A DNA stretch of 64,000 bases, from assembly GCA_948567375.1 (NCBI GenBank), contig OX419759.1, positions 13,794,744 to 13,858,743 on the forward strand. The letters are read 5' to 3'. Both the position numbers and the translations under genes were made by a program. This stretch comes from Lunularia cruciata. Taxonomy: Eukaryota > Streptophyta > Marchantiopsida > Lunulariales > Lunulariaceae. Positions within the stretch are counted from its first letter, which is position 1, and each line of letters starts with the position of its first letter. Positions 31,422 through 41,640 of this stretch are shown here, piece after piece. Under the pieces are notes generated by a model that saw only the letters and a list, made by a program, of their open reading frames with translations, was not told the origin of the DNA and did no database searches.

Positions 31422-32163
31422 TGTAATACTCCGAGGACAAGAGAAGAGAGAAAACACAGATTGCACACTCTAACATTCGATGCCCCAAGGGAGCACCTTC
31501 TCTTTATTATATAGACAAAGAGGATCTCCTCCAAGGAAGCTCCACCATAGGATTAGGGACACAGATAGATGACATGTTAACAAGCTCCACCCTTGGATTA
31601 CTTACTTGGATGGGTGACCTGTCTGGTCTAGGTCCTATCTGGTTGGTCAAACAAGCTTTGACCAGAGGGAATCTTTTAGGGAATCTTCCTGTAGGAATCT
31701 CAAAATCATGTGAGTAAGGTACCATTGGAAAGCTCTCGACAGATACAAAGTAGTGGGGAGGGAAGGCCAGCCTTTCCTCCGTTGGGGGGGGGGGAATCTG
31801 CACATTTTTTAGGCCTAATTCATCCGTTTAGGCCTCTGAAATTGCCTTCAAAGATTTCAGGCATATTTCGGTTCCTACTCTATTAGTAGAAGTCCACTTT
31901 TGGTGATACCTCTTTCTGATCTGTTTAGTCCATCATGTGTAACATCCTTCTAGATGTTACCAAACCAATTCTCACCTTTAAATCATATGTCTAGCTATTG
32001 GTTCTAAGGTTCTCAAGTCTATTTCGGTTTTTGCCCTATTAGTAGAAGTACTCTTTTGTGATACTTCTATCTGATCTATTTTGACCATCATGTATAACAT
32101 CATTCTAGATGTTACCAAACCAAATTTCACATCTAGATCATATGGCTAACCCTTGGTATTACA
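31422..32163 (-). repeat. 5' LTR of M1 (742 bp)
   Basis: Partner of 17755-18491 with the same TGTAATA/TATTACA ends, G run and tandem U3 repeat. Visible differences are scattered substitutions, a short indel near 31690, and differences in the G tract. TSD ATAGG follows. Confidence 0.9.
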
Positions 32164-33568
32164 ATAGGCCAAGAAAGAAACATGCAAATGTTGATTTGTT
32201 ATCTAGAGCCTATGATCATGATGGAGATGAGCCAGTGGATGCTTCCTTCCCGGATGAGGAGCTCATGACAATATCAATCACTCAAGAGGTTCCAATGGAG
32301 TACAAGGAGATTGTGGATTTTATGACAAGAGGTAACTATCCAAAAGGGATGCATGCTAGGGAGAAGAAGGCCCTTGCAGCAAGATCTAGACCTTACACAA
32401 TGGTGGAAGATATTCTTTTCCACCGAGGAGCAGATGGTCTACTTTGAAGAGCCGTGGGTGAGGAAGAGTCTATCCTACTCATAAATGAGTTTCATGAAGG
32501 TTTAGTATATGGAGGACACTTTGCAGGAAAGGTGATTGCTTTCAAGATTCTAGATGCAGGTTACTATTGGAGAGGGATTTTCAAGGATTGTCTTGATTAT
32601 TGCAAAACTTGTCATGTTTGTTAAGCTTTTGCTAGAAAGTCTACATCCCCTCCACCACTTAGATCAATTCCATTACTATGACCTTTTGAGAAGTGGGGAA
32701 TTGATTTTGTAATTCCTCTCAATAGAACCCCAAAGGAACAATTGGTACATTGTGATAGTTACTTATTACCTTACCAAGTGGGTTGAGGCTAGACCATTGA
32801 GTGACAAGAATGAAGATGAAGTTGGTAGATTTCTTTATGAATGCATTATCACTAGGTTTGGATGCACTTTGGAGTTGGTTTTTGATAGAGGAGGAGAGTT
32901 TACAGGAAGCATCACTACAGCCATGCTATGATATTTTTCTATCACACATAGAGTAACTACATCCTATAAGCCAAATTCCAATGGCTTGGCAGAGAGAACC
33001 AATCAGACCTTGTGCATGATGTTGGCCAAAGATGCAGAAATGGAGGGAGCTAAACATCATTGGGACAAGAGGATTCATGCGGTTTTATGGGAGTACATGA
33101 CAACCATGAAGACTTCCACTGGATTTTCTCCATTTCAATTGGTATATGGTATTGAGTCTACCCTACTTATTCACTTTGATCTTCCTACCTTCCAAAGCAT
33201 TCATAGGAGATTGAAGAAATCACAAGGAGGTGATGAAGAGAAGTCAAGGAAGGAAAAACTCATGGAGTTAGAACAGACAAGAGCAGATGCTATGGTTTGA
33301 GTAGAGCAAGCCCAAAGGAAACAAAAGGAGGGCTATGATAAGAGGCAAGGCAAGAAGAAGGTGGAGCCTTTCAAAGAAGGTGATTGGGTAATGTTGTTTG
33401 AGTCTATTTGATTTAAGAGAGTGCAAAATTCTTTTTGCCTAAGTACTTTGGACCTTTCATAGTGGAGAAGGTGTGGAGCAATTACACCTATGATCTCAAG
33501 GAGTTGGGAGGAAGACAGTTTGATAGGATTAACCATGATAAGTTGAAGATGTATCATAGAAGGTAGAG
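32164..33568 (+). pseudogene. Integrase of P-old (after the M1 insertion)
   Basis: It continues P-old pol from ATAGGCC. Reads KKHANVDLLSRAYDHD (end of RNase H), then the linker with TMVEDILFHRGADGLL, a TGA at 32446-32448, the zinc domain at base level, and the core with stops near 32622, 32680 and 32930. 32986-33300 is the glutamate helix (AERTNQTLCMMLAKDAEM) and TGFSPFQLVYGIES, ending in TGA. The C-terminal module is shifted near 33430. Inactive. Confidence 0.8.
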
Positions 33569-33614
33569 AGACCTTCACTTTGAGGACAAAGTGAAAACTT
33601 AGTCCGGGGGTAAA

Positions 33615-34327
33615 TGTAACACCTATTTGTGCATGTGTGTGGTATTGTGATATTTAGCTTGGTATTACAAGTACTTGAGAGATATTATTTATATAGAGAT
33701 AAAGGATGGTTCTAAGTTAGTCATAGCTAAGATAGAGAGGACCTTACTTTAGAGGAAGTGGAAAAGATGAGCACCACTATTTTGTATTCTAGTGTGTTGA
33801 CTTGGTATAATTCCTAGGTGTTTGGCTTTGAGGAAAGAGTTGAGAACTCTTGGGCCCACAAGCCTTTTTGTTTTGGATTTTTCTATAGTCCAAAGTTAGC
33901 CCATGTGAAGGAATCCTTGACTTAGTGGTTGGGTCAAGATAAGATCACATGCTTAGTGGAATATGCCCATATGGATGAATATTCCTTTATACTTTTTCAC
34001 TTTACTTGACTTTTAGCCTAGTAACTTGGGTTACTCTCCAGTAATTAGTAAATTTGGTACGTAATTATTTCACAAGTATATAAATAAGGGGTGAGGAAGT
34101 ACCCATCATCCTTTCATTTGTAACTATCTTTCTTAAATAAGGGGTGAGGAAGTACCCATCATCCTTTCATTTGTAACTATCTTTCTTTCATTGAGTTCTC
34201 TTGAGTCTTGGAGTGTTAGCCATGGAGGAGTATGATGGAGTTGAAGTTCCTTGCTTTTTTAGTCCATGGTGCGCTACCATAATATCCATCAGAGGTTCAT
34301 CTTGAGTGAGAGATAGATTGGCTCATA
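33615..34327 (+). repeat. 3' LTR of P-old (713 bp)
   Basis: It starts TGTAACACCT after GGGGGTAAA and ends GGCTCATA. The same C-to-T change in the last bases is seen in its partner, so it may be ancestral. It contains a direct 53-bp duplication at 34081-34133 and 34134-34186 that the partner lacks. GTAC follows. Confidence 0.85.
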
Positions 34328-34740
34328 GTACCATCTGGAAAAAGAGATCTTTTTGTAATACTGACCAAATCTTGTTTTGGACCTTGGAGTCCATTGACAC
34401 CATCATAATTGCTGTCGTGATGAGAGGAAGAGACTTCAAATTAGGTCATCATGATAGAGCATCAAGGATGACATGGAACCAACCTGGTTTGTACTGAGGT
34501 TTGATATCAAACAATTGGAGTTGTTCCTCCCATTGATAATGTTGACTCTTCATGTGTTCCAAGTATAAGGTCTGTAACAATGGTTTGTGATCAGTTTGCA
34601 TGATCACTTGTTTCCCCATGAGATAATGGTTCCATACCTTGGTGGCATATACCATTGCAAGTTGTTCTTGGTCTCAAGCAGAGTAATTTCTTTCAACCAT
34701 ATTTAGTTAGTGAGACATAAAAGCAATGGGATGTAGTCCA
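34328..34740 (-). pseudogene. RNase H of H3
   Basis: 34449-34655 reads MVYATKVWNHYLMGKQVIMQ, then TDHKPLLQTLYLEHMKS and FHVILDALS, the C-terminal half of a Ty3/gypsy RNase H. The N-terminal half (34655-34800) has a stop near 34676. The nested element P-old sits at its end. Confidence 0.75.
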
Positions 34741-34741
34741 T

Positions 34742-35650
34742 CTAGGAATACTTATTGCAACATGACTCCAATTGCAAAGTTAGAAGCATCAAAATCAACC
34801 ACACAGGGTAGCTAAGAGGATCATATGATTGAAGGATGGGTCTTGAAGACACCATATGTTTCAACTTTTGGAAGACTTCTTTGTGCTTGGTGGTCCATTG
34901 GAAGCTCAAGTTCTTCCCCAAGATGTCAGTCAATGGTGTAGCCACATGAGCATAATATTGAATGTACCATCGGTAAAAACTGGCCAATCTATTAAATACC
35001 CGTACTTTTGTAGCATCTTTTGGAGTAGGCCAATTAGTAATGGCCTTGATTTTCTCCTCTTCCATCTTGATCCCCTCTGGTGAGATCTTGTGATCCAAGA
35101 AGGTAACTCCTTTTGCCAAAAGGTACACTTTGACTTCTTGTAGTAAAATTTCTATTATCGTAGTTGTCTTAGGACTTCTTGCACGTGATTCACATGTTCT
35201 ACCTCTGTCTTGCTATAGATTAAGATATCATCCAAAAATACCACCACGTACCAATCTAATAGTCCATCTAACATCCAATGCATCTAATCCATGAAGACCC
35301 CTGGAGCATTAGTGAACCCAAAAGGTAGAACTCTCTACTCAAAATGCCTATACCTTGTGTGAAAAGTAGTTTTTTGCACATCTTCCCTATCAATGAGGAT
35401 TTGCCAATAGCCATTGCAAAGATCTAGTTTGGAAAAGTATTGTGCTCCACTCAATTGATCAAGCAAGTCATCAATTCGAGGTGAGAGATATGCATATTTC
35501 ACTGTATCCTTATCGAGCCCATGATAATCAATATAGAAACAAAGTCCTCCATCCTTCTTTGGAACAAATAGTATCGGTGCTCTCCAAGGAGAGGTAATAT
35601 ATTGTATGAAGTCCTTCTCCAACAACTCTGTAAGTGTTATTCACAACTCC
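34742..35650 (-). pseudogene. Reverse transcriptase of H3
   Basis: 35335-35625 reads LEKDFIQYITSPWRAPILFV, then GGLCFYIDYHGLDKDTVKYA and IDDLLDQLSGAQYFSKLDL, the N-terminal palm. The complement of about 35215-35250 matches the catalytic FLDDILI motif. 34742-35128 gives the thumb and connection (FLDHKISPEGIKMEEEKI, ASFYRWYIQYYAHVATPL). Frameshifts separate the two parts. Confidence 0.75.
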
Positions 35651-36140
35651 TCCAACTCCTTTGGTGAGAGCCTATAGATTGGTCTACTCACTAGAGTACT
35701 CCTTGGCAATAACTCAATCTTGAAGGGCATACCACGATCGGAGGGTAATCCCTTTGGCAGATCATTTGGAAACACATCTACAAACTTCTAAATTATTTGA
35801 TCAACCCTTGCTTGATGAGGCTCTTGGCTCTCCTTAGGTTGTCCTTGCACAATTGGCTTGATCCACACCGCAAAAACAGACCTATCTTCCTCCAAAGTTT
35901 GCTCTATGGCTGCTTCACTAATAAACTTCCCATCTAGGAACTCACTTCTCTTCAAAGATTTCTCCATGGTTGCCTTCCTAGCAAACTTCCCATCTTGGGG
36001 CTCCTCTCTCTTCAAGGCATGCTCTACGGCTACCTTCTCAATAAATTTCCCATCTTGGGACTGACTATTCTTAGGTGTCTTGCTCAGAGGTGCTAAACAA
36101 CCTAATTGGAAATTCCTACCTTGGTGTTGTACTTGAATTT
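35651..36140 (-). pseudogene. Protease-RT linker of H3
   Basis: 35788-36015 is open and consists of diverged internal repeats of about 54 bases (EEPQDGKFARKATMEKSLK, then RSEFLDGKFISEAAIEQTLE). The repeats are visible as recurring CTTCAAAG/CTCTATGGCTGCCTT segments between 35890 and 36060. The linker is an amplified low-complexity spacer. The other family copies (4484-4666, 7240-7440) have only one unit. Confidence 0.6.
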
Positions 36141-36141
36141 G

Positions 36142-36495
36142 TCATCGGGTCCAATCAAATTGAAACTTATGACATTCAAGCCGAGGTAGTCCTAGAATGA
36201 TATTATAGTGTAGAGGTGCCACTACAAACCTCATACACTCCAAATACTTCCCAATCTTAAAAGTAACAAGATGTGAGGTACGGAATGTAGAACCTTTTCT
36301 ACCATCCGCAATCATCAATCTACTTCCAAGCATTGGCTTAAAAAGAATACCCAATTCCTTTGCTTCTTGCATAGACATGCAATTCTTTGAACTTCTAGAA
36401 TCAACCAAAACCCTACAACCTTGATTAGATATCATACATTGCAAGTGAAGCAAACTTGCATAGGTCAAGCCTTCAATCCCTTTTGAACTAATCAA
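36142..36495 (-). pseudogene. Aspartic protease of H3
   Basis: Reads CRVLVDSRSSKNCMSMQEAK, with the catalytic D present but the following Gly changed to Arg (DSRS for DSGS). LGSRLMIADGRKGSTFRTSH and YNIILGLPRLECH follow, the usual ILG(M/L)-x-W/R-L strand. Probably inactive. Confidence 0.75.
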
Positions 36496-37430
36496 GCTCC
36501 TAGTAGGCGGCTTGAAATTTGCTATTGGGATTCCTTGTTTCCCTTATCATTCTATTCCACAAACTCTATCTGGGCAACTTGTCGAGGTCACCCATTCTTG
36601 AGTGGACATTCAACAATACAATTTCCAACTTGGCAACAATAAAAACAACCTCCATTTTGTTGCAAGCTTTCTCTATCCACTATACAAAGTGGTCTCCGTT
36701 GGATAGCATCAATCTCCGTTGGTATCGGTTCCTCCATCTGTGCGTAGTGTATTGGTAGGCTTTACGTAGGTCAAGGTCAAGACCAAGTTGTTGCAACCAA
36801 TGAATCAAAGCGCTCAGCCAATTGCATGGCTTCTTCTACATTTTGTGGTTCTTGCATGGTCACTTCCAATTTGGTTTGTGTCTTCAATCCCCACACAAAT
36901 CAATCCAGAACTTCACCTTCTTGTATATATGGTATTTGCATGATGATGTTTTGAAATTGTGTGATATAGCTCCTAACACAACCAATCTGCTTCAACTCCG
37001 CTAGTTAATCTTGTGCAACTCGAGTGATATTTATAGTTTGAAATCAACCAAGTATTGCATCCTTGAATTCTACCCATGTCAAAATTGGTGCACCAATATG
37101 TCATTTAGCTTGCTCCACTCAGAATTGCCACCAAAGTTTTGCCACACCATCCAATTGGCTAAAAGCCAAGAGAATCTATTTTCGTTCATCTTGAAGGTTG
37201 ATGGCTTCAAAGTAACATTCACAGTCAAACACAAAATTCTCCATTGTTCTTGGAAGATTCTTGCCTTCAAACACCTTGGGTTTTGGAAATCGAAAGTGAT
37301 CTTCTCCATCTCAAAATGGTGCTCTCTTTATTTGTTCTTGTTGTGGTTGCTCTTGATCATCCAACAATCAAGTAAGGTACTCAATTTGTTGTTGCATTGT
37401 AAGGATAACCTTTGGTATTGCCGCTATAGC
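36496..37430 (-). pseudogene. gag of H3
   Basis: The minus-strand nucleotides encode, across frames, RTMENFVFDCECYFEAINLQ, QLDGVAKLWWQF, ILTWVEFKDAIL and MQEPQNVEEAMQLAERFDSL, a retrotransposon gag domain. A Cys-rich knuckle-like region follows near 36600-36660 (a GGCFYCCQVGNCIVECP-like reading). Many stops. Confidence 0.65.
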
Positions 37431-37460
37431 TACTACTCTATCCCACTACTCTCAATTTAT

Positions 37461-37643
37461 CTAATTGATTAACACATAGATGCAACACATCCACCGGTCT
37501 CCATAAGCTACAACCGGAAGTATCAAGGGTTCCTCAAACAAGGTGATCATATGCAACAAATCCTGCCCAAAATGTGAGGTGATGAATTGGGTGAAATGAT
37601 GTTTGGGTAATATCTGGACATGAAAATCCCAATGGCTTGGCAA
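37461..37643 (-). CDS. Small leader ORF of H3 (60 aa)
   Basis: The ATG at 37643 is 43 bases after the primer site, and the stop is just before gag. Reads MPSHWDFHVQILPKHHFTQF, then TSHFGQDLLHM, EEPLILPVVAYGDRW, and CIYVLIN. It is the third family with the same pattern as P and M1. It is open while gag, protease and RT of H3 are wrecked, which makes the open frame more notable here. No domain recognised. Confidence 0.6.
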   Translation of the reverse strand: MPSHWDFHVQILPKHHFTQFITSHFGQDLLHMITLFEEPLILPVVAYGDRWMCCIYVLIN

Positions 37644-37685
37644 AAGTAGATTTGGTAGTCCATAAATTCTATCTATCCAATTCTT

Positions 37686-37697
37686 GCTCTAATACCA
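37686..37697 (-). other. Primer binding site of H3 (initiator Met tRNA, one mismatch)
   Basis: The complement reads TGGTATTAGAGC, one base (C to T) from the standard site, one base from the LTR. Confidence 0.8.
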
Positions 37698-37698
37698 A

Positions 37699-38062
37699 TG
37701 TAAAAACCATGACCAAGGAGAGAAATAGGAGAATGGAAGCTCACATTGGAACACTTGAATAAGAGAAAACTCCAAATGTCTAGCATGAGCTTTGGCTTGG
37801 TATTTATAGGTAGCATACAAGGCCCTTGAGAAGGTTCTCAAGAACCTTCTTTCTAGAAGCCGCCTACTTCGCGTGCAAGCTAAGCTAGTTAGAAGCTTCT
37901 AGAAGCTTCCTTCTAGAGGCTTCTTACTTGAAATGCAAGCTAAGCTAGCTGAGAAGCTTCCCAAGAAGCTTCCTAGATACCTCTAGAATATTCTAGGCTA
38001 ATTTGTCTTATTTGCTACTTCATAGCCTTACTTACTTCTTCACTAAACTCTATATTATTACA
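37699..38062 (-). repeat. 5' LTR of H3 (364 bp)
   Basis: As printed it starts TGTAAAAACC and ends ATTACA. It matches 10249-10670 apart from one missing internal repeat unit and scattered changes. TSD CTATA follows at 38063. Confidence 0.88.
37801..37993 (-). promoter_or_regulatory. Heat-shock-element array and TATA box in H3 5' LTR
   Basis: The complement of 37801-37808 is TATAAATA. Upstream on the transcribed strand are seven GAAnnTTC motifs: 37830-37837, 37842-37849, 37892-37899, 37902-37909, 37953-37960, 37965-37972 and 37986-37993. GAAGCTTCTAGAAGCTTC at 37892-37909 is a perfect four-subunit heat shock element about 85 bases upstream of the TATA box. Similar motifs in the F3 LTR (5516-5558) suggest a family trait. 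Confidence 0.72.
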
Positions 38063-38067
38063 CTATA
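38063..38067. repeat. Target-site duplication of H3, right copy (CTATA)
   Basis: Matches 10244-10248. Confidence 0.85.
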
Positions 38068-38099
38068 AGTTCATGAACTAATTCAATAATCCATAAAAA

Positions 38100-38590
38100 A
38101 ACTATCAAGTTCCTTACCAATATTCTCACCTCCTCTATTAGATCATAGTTGTTTGATCTTCACTCCACACAAAGTTTCTATATGTGGATGGATTCTTCTC
38201 AAGCAAGAGAGAGATTCTAACTTCTCTTTCAAGAAAACTCAAATCTAAATCCACTAGCATTGTCCTTGAAAGGAGACAATAGCTTGATCCTTCTATTTAG
38301 CTCATATTCATAGAACATCATTATGAAAGAACTCTCTAACCTTGTATTTGCCTCAACTCCTATTAGATTTTGCAACAATTAGTCCAAGTAGTCCATGCTT
38401 TTTTTGAGCACATACATCACAATAGAAGGACTTTTGACTTTCAAGCTCTTTGTACCCTCTTCTCTCTCCATCTTCTTGATGTAGGCAAGATTGAGATGGC
38501 CAAGTCTTTGGTGCCAAAGTGCAATATCTAAATTTTGATGCTCTTTCTTCATTTCTAGCTTTTCATTCTTCCTATTGCTTGTTATGATAC
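38100..38590 (-). pseudogene. Ty1/copia fragment (GAG-pre-integrase region)
   Basis: The complement of about 38480-38560 reads LWHQRLGHLNLAYIKKMER, the hallmark segment just before the copia integrase zinc region. Further along it continues with degraded Lys-rich sequence and a stretch like EYELNRRIKLL. Stops abound. It is a short old piece and I see no LTR for it. Confidence 0.6.
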
Positions 38591-39480
38591 CTCACCTCTT
38601 TCTAAAGTGCATAATTTTGTTTTAACTTGCAATGCTTAACCAAGAAAAGTATAGAAATAGTCAGTAAGTAGGGAAAATGGGAGGTTTTTGATTTATTAGC
38701 TTCCACTCCAAGGAGAATTGCACCTTCAATGATGTGGAAGGAAAATGCCAAGGAAGAACCAACAATAGTAAATCCAAATAAGATCAAGGAGTGTGGCTCC
38801 ATGATGATGAAGACTATGAGACAAGAGACCCTTTTGCAAGGAAACCTTTTGTCTTGGGAGATCTTTGTCCTAAAAAGAGACCTATGCCCTATGATGGCCT
38901 TTAGCAATCCCTTGGCTTGAAATTTCACAAGTAAATGTGGAACTAGTAGATCAAGAACTACAATTAATGACCATTTGATTGTACTTACCATTCATATGTG
39001 TTAGTAACAATTGCTCACCAAATGGTATGCTTATTGAAAACTTGTAATGGTTGGATTGTCATCATACATATCCACTTGGTGCTTGATCCTTTTCACTTTT
39101 CCATAGTTAACTAAAGAGAGACTTGTTAGACTTTCCCTACCCTCAATGGGAAATTTTATCACTTTAATGTCCAAATTATTATGAGTGTGTATGTGCAAGG
39201 AAGATTGGGAAGTGAGAGAAAAAGTGACAACAATGAGAGGATTAAAAGGGAAAGAAGTATTGTCCCTAAAGTGCCAAGGAGGATGAGAAGTGCAATTGAA
39301 CTTATAATCAAGGCCCCAAAATTGGTTAGTAGGGACTGTATAGTAGGAATTAGGTTGCAATAAGATGTTAGAGTTCTTGCTATGGAATTGTGAGTTGAGT
39401 GATCATGTGATGCTACATGAAATTAGGAATAATCACAATCCAAGGATAGAGAATCTAAGAAGGAGTCTCTTTGCTTAGAC
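38591..39480. other. Stretch without a recognisable gene
   Basis: AT-rich, with short minus-strand frames (38602-38991 and 39031-39360) whose products I do not recognise. The surroundings are transposon debris, so decayed retroelement sequence is the likeliest content. Confidence 0.4.
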
Positions 39481-41640
39481 ATAAGAGCATTTGTAGATAG
39501 TGTTGGGACCAAGAAATTATCCCCTAGATGACATAACTCTAGATAGCACTTGGACTCACTTTGACTTCATTATTGAAGCCAAGTCCAAGACCACGTTCAA
39601 AGATAGTGAGACCAACAATATTTGGCTTGTTCTTGGTATCAAAGATCATGCAAGAAAGATCTTGGTAGAATTAGTCATTGAACTATTCAAGTCTAAGCAA
39701 ACAACTTATCAGAACAATAGTTAGGCAATCTTCTTTAAGTATTTATACCAAGAAAAACCCACCAATTGGGCAACAATGTTATGGGTGAGAACAAGAGAGC
39801 TTGTAGGAATAATGAATGAGGAAGGAGGAGTGTTTCTTTGTCATCCATCTCTACTTGGGGATGGATTTATTAATCCCAAAGGAAAATAAGAAATTCCTTG
39901 ACTACTTCTTTGCCATAGGACATTTTTACTTGACAAGCCCAAAGAAAGAGCACTAATGGTGCAAAATTATTTGGAAGTGGATGTAGAATTCACCCTGCAT
40001 AGGGAAATATGTGCAGATGAAAGTGGCCTTTGATACTTTGGGCTTTAAGAAATGGAGGCAATAGGAGATTGATGTATAGCCACTAATCAAGAAATGGCTC
40101 TTGACTCCTTTTAGGCCAAAAGCAAAACCTACCAAGTGGACAAGGAGGATCCTCATGGAAGAAGAAGAAGAAGAAGAAGAAGTCCAAGACAAAGGTGGTT
40201 TTCAACCACAACCAGATCATACCTCTATAGCCATCAAACAATCATTCACCATGATCATGATTTCTTCCAACAAAGATGTGGCTAAGGACCATGGTGGAGA
40301 AGTACAATCAATTTTAGCATAAACCACTTCACAAACTAAGGAAAATTTTCAAGAGGAAGAATGAATGCACCTTCTTTGAAGCTATGATGGAGAAGCTGAG
40401 CTTGCTTGTCCTAAAAAGAATGTGGCAAAGGGTTTGGAGATAACAAGATCCTCTTTGTTCCCATCTATAGGAGAAGCAAAAATAAGGGAAGGAGTTCTTT
40501 GTTCAAAAGAAGTGCTCAAGGGAAAAGATGCAGGATCATATCAAGACAAGGAAGGACATTAGGCCAAAGGTGGACTTCAAGCCAAAGAAGAACAGCAGGA
40601 TGAAGTGTTGTCCAAAATGGAGGTACCTAGCACAAACAAAGGTATTTGGGTAGAAGGAACCCCCTATCTTCATCACGATCAAGAAGAAGGAGAGAAGACC
40701 TTTGGTTTCATTCAGAATAATAAGGGAAGCATGCTCAAGTAGAAGGGAGACTAGACTGGCCGTGGTAGTGCCCCTTTCCTAATTAGTCATGTATAATCTC
40801 ACCTCAACTTTGGAGTTGATGGAGCAACTCCTCTCCACATACATGGAATCTCATGGAGCCATTACAAATTATGTCATGCTCATCAACCATCTTCATCAAG
40901 TTGTGCAAAAAGTAATATAGGAGAAGACAAATGCATGGGATAAACTAGTAGTGGTTTGTGCATAACATTTAGAAATTAGTAAATGAAGTAATGATTTGGT
41001 GCAAGTGGCAGCCAACTTTGGGAAGAAGGTTGGAGTAGGGTTGGAGCAAAAGCTCCACAAAAAGAGGATGGCAAGGAAAGAGGTAACCAATTTCAAGGAC
41101 AAAGAAGCATTTCAACAAACTCAGCTTGAGGAGCAGGTGAGAGCCCATGCGGGAGAAATTGATGCACTTAAGAGAGAAGCAGAAAAGGTGAAGGTAGCCC
41201 TTGTTACATTAGAAGTTTCTCATCAAGAAGAGCAACAAGTGGCCAATGTAAAGAACCTCATGGAAATTACCAAGTAGGAGGAAGAGTAACACAAGAAAGA
41301 TTAGGTGGGCTTGCAGAAGAGATCTGGGTTGAGATGGAGGAGAGTCTGAGAAGACTGCAATTTTAGCAAGGATAGAGATGGTGTGGGACCATCTTAAAGA
41401 AATTGCGAAGGAGGTAATAGAGGCCTCAGAGAAATTGACTCCAAATCCTAGTTGCACACTCTCATTGCAAAGGTATACATAGACAAGCACTTACAACAAC
41501 TAGCCAATAAGCTAATTGAACACACCTTGAAGAATTTTGAGGAATCTACAAAGGTGTTGCTAAAGGAGACTGCAAAATACTAGGATATTGTAGATTTGCC
41601 AATTCAGGTTTGTGAGTGCAAAGGTAGTTCTTTTTAGTAG
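39480..41640 (+). pseudogene. Unassigned decayed coding-like sequence with coiled coil
   Basis: Plus-strand pieces read protein-like in several frames: 39500-39724 (LDDITLDSTWTHFDFIIEAK), about 39760-39880 (TMLWVRTRELVGIMNEEGG), a (GAA)n run at 40159-40180 encoding poly-Glu, and 40996-41277, a charged coiled coil (EEQVRAHAGEIDALKREAEK). The order suggests one broken gene on the plus strand. It may be a transposon accessory gene or a host gene copy. I do not recognise the family. Confidence 0.4.

Larger units (their letters stand above)
17755..32163 (-). mobile_element. Chromovirus M1, nearly complete, split by P-young
   Basis: This is a minus-strand Ty3/gypsy element with LTRs at 17755-18491 and 31422-32163, an initiator-Met primer site, a leader ORF, gag, protease, RT-RNase H, integrase and chromodomain. 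Length without P-young is about 6.6 kb. Only about five in-frame stops and a few changed catalytic residues separate it from a working copy, so it is younger than H3 but inactive. It inserted into RNase H/integrase of P-old. Confidence 0.9.
12105..34327 (+). mobile_element. Athila/Tat-like element P-old, split by M1
   Basis: This is an older plus-strand copy of the same family as the intact element. Order: LTR, Asp-like primer site, leader ORF, zinc-knuckle ORF, gag, protease, RT, RNase H, [M1 insertion 17755-32163], integrase, polypurine tract, LTR. Both small ORFs are still open. Gag-pol has lost its start and contains many stops. Its own length without M1 is about 7.8 kb, equal to the intact copy, so apart from small indels nothing large is missing. 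Confidence 0.88.
10249..38062 (-). mobile_element. Chromovirus H3, complete but decayed, split by nested insertions
   Basis: This is a minus-strand Ty3/gypsy chromovirus bounded by LTRs at 10249-10670 and 37699-38062 with a perfect 5-bp target duplication. On its coding strand it reads: 5' LTR, initiator-Met primer site, small leader ORF, gag, protease, RT, RNase H, [P-old insertion], integrase, chromodomain, polypurine tract, 3' LTR. Stops and frameshifts in all large genes make it inactive. Without the insertion its own length is about 5.6 kb, which is normal for a chromovirus. Confidence 0.88.

Noticed and set aside
37892-37909. GAAGCTTCTAGAAGCTTC as a CRISPR-like or terminator repeat
   Set aside because: The motif is a short palindrome series within an LTR promoter. 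There are no spacers, and the host is a plant.
40159-40192. (GAA)n run as a microsatellite of special interest
   Set aside because: It is short and lies within a charged coding-like stretch. Nothing else sets it apart.
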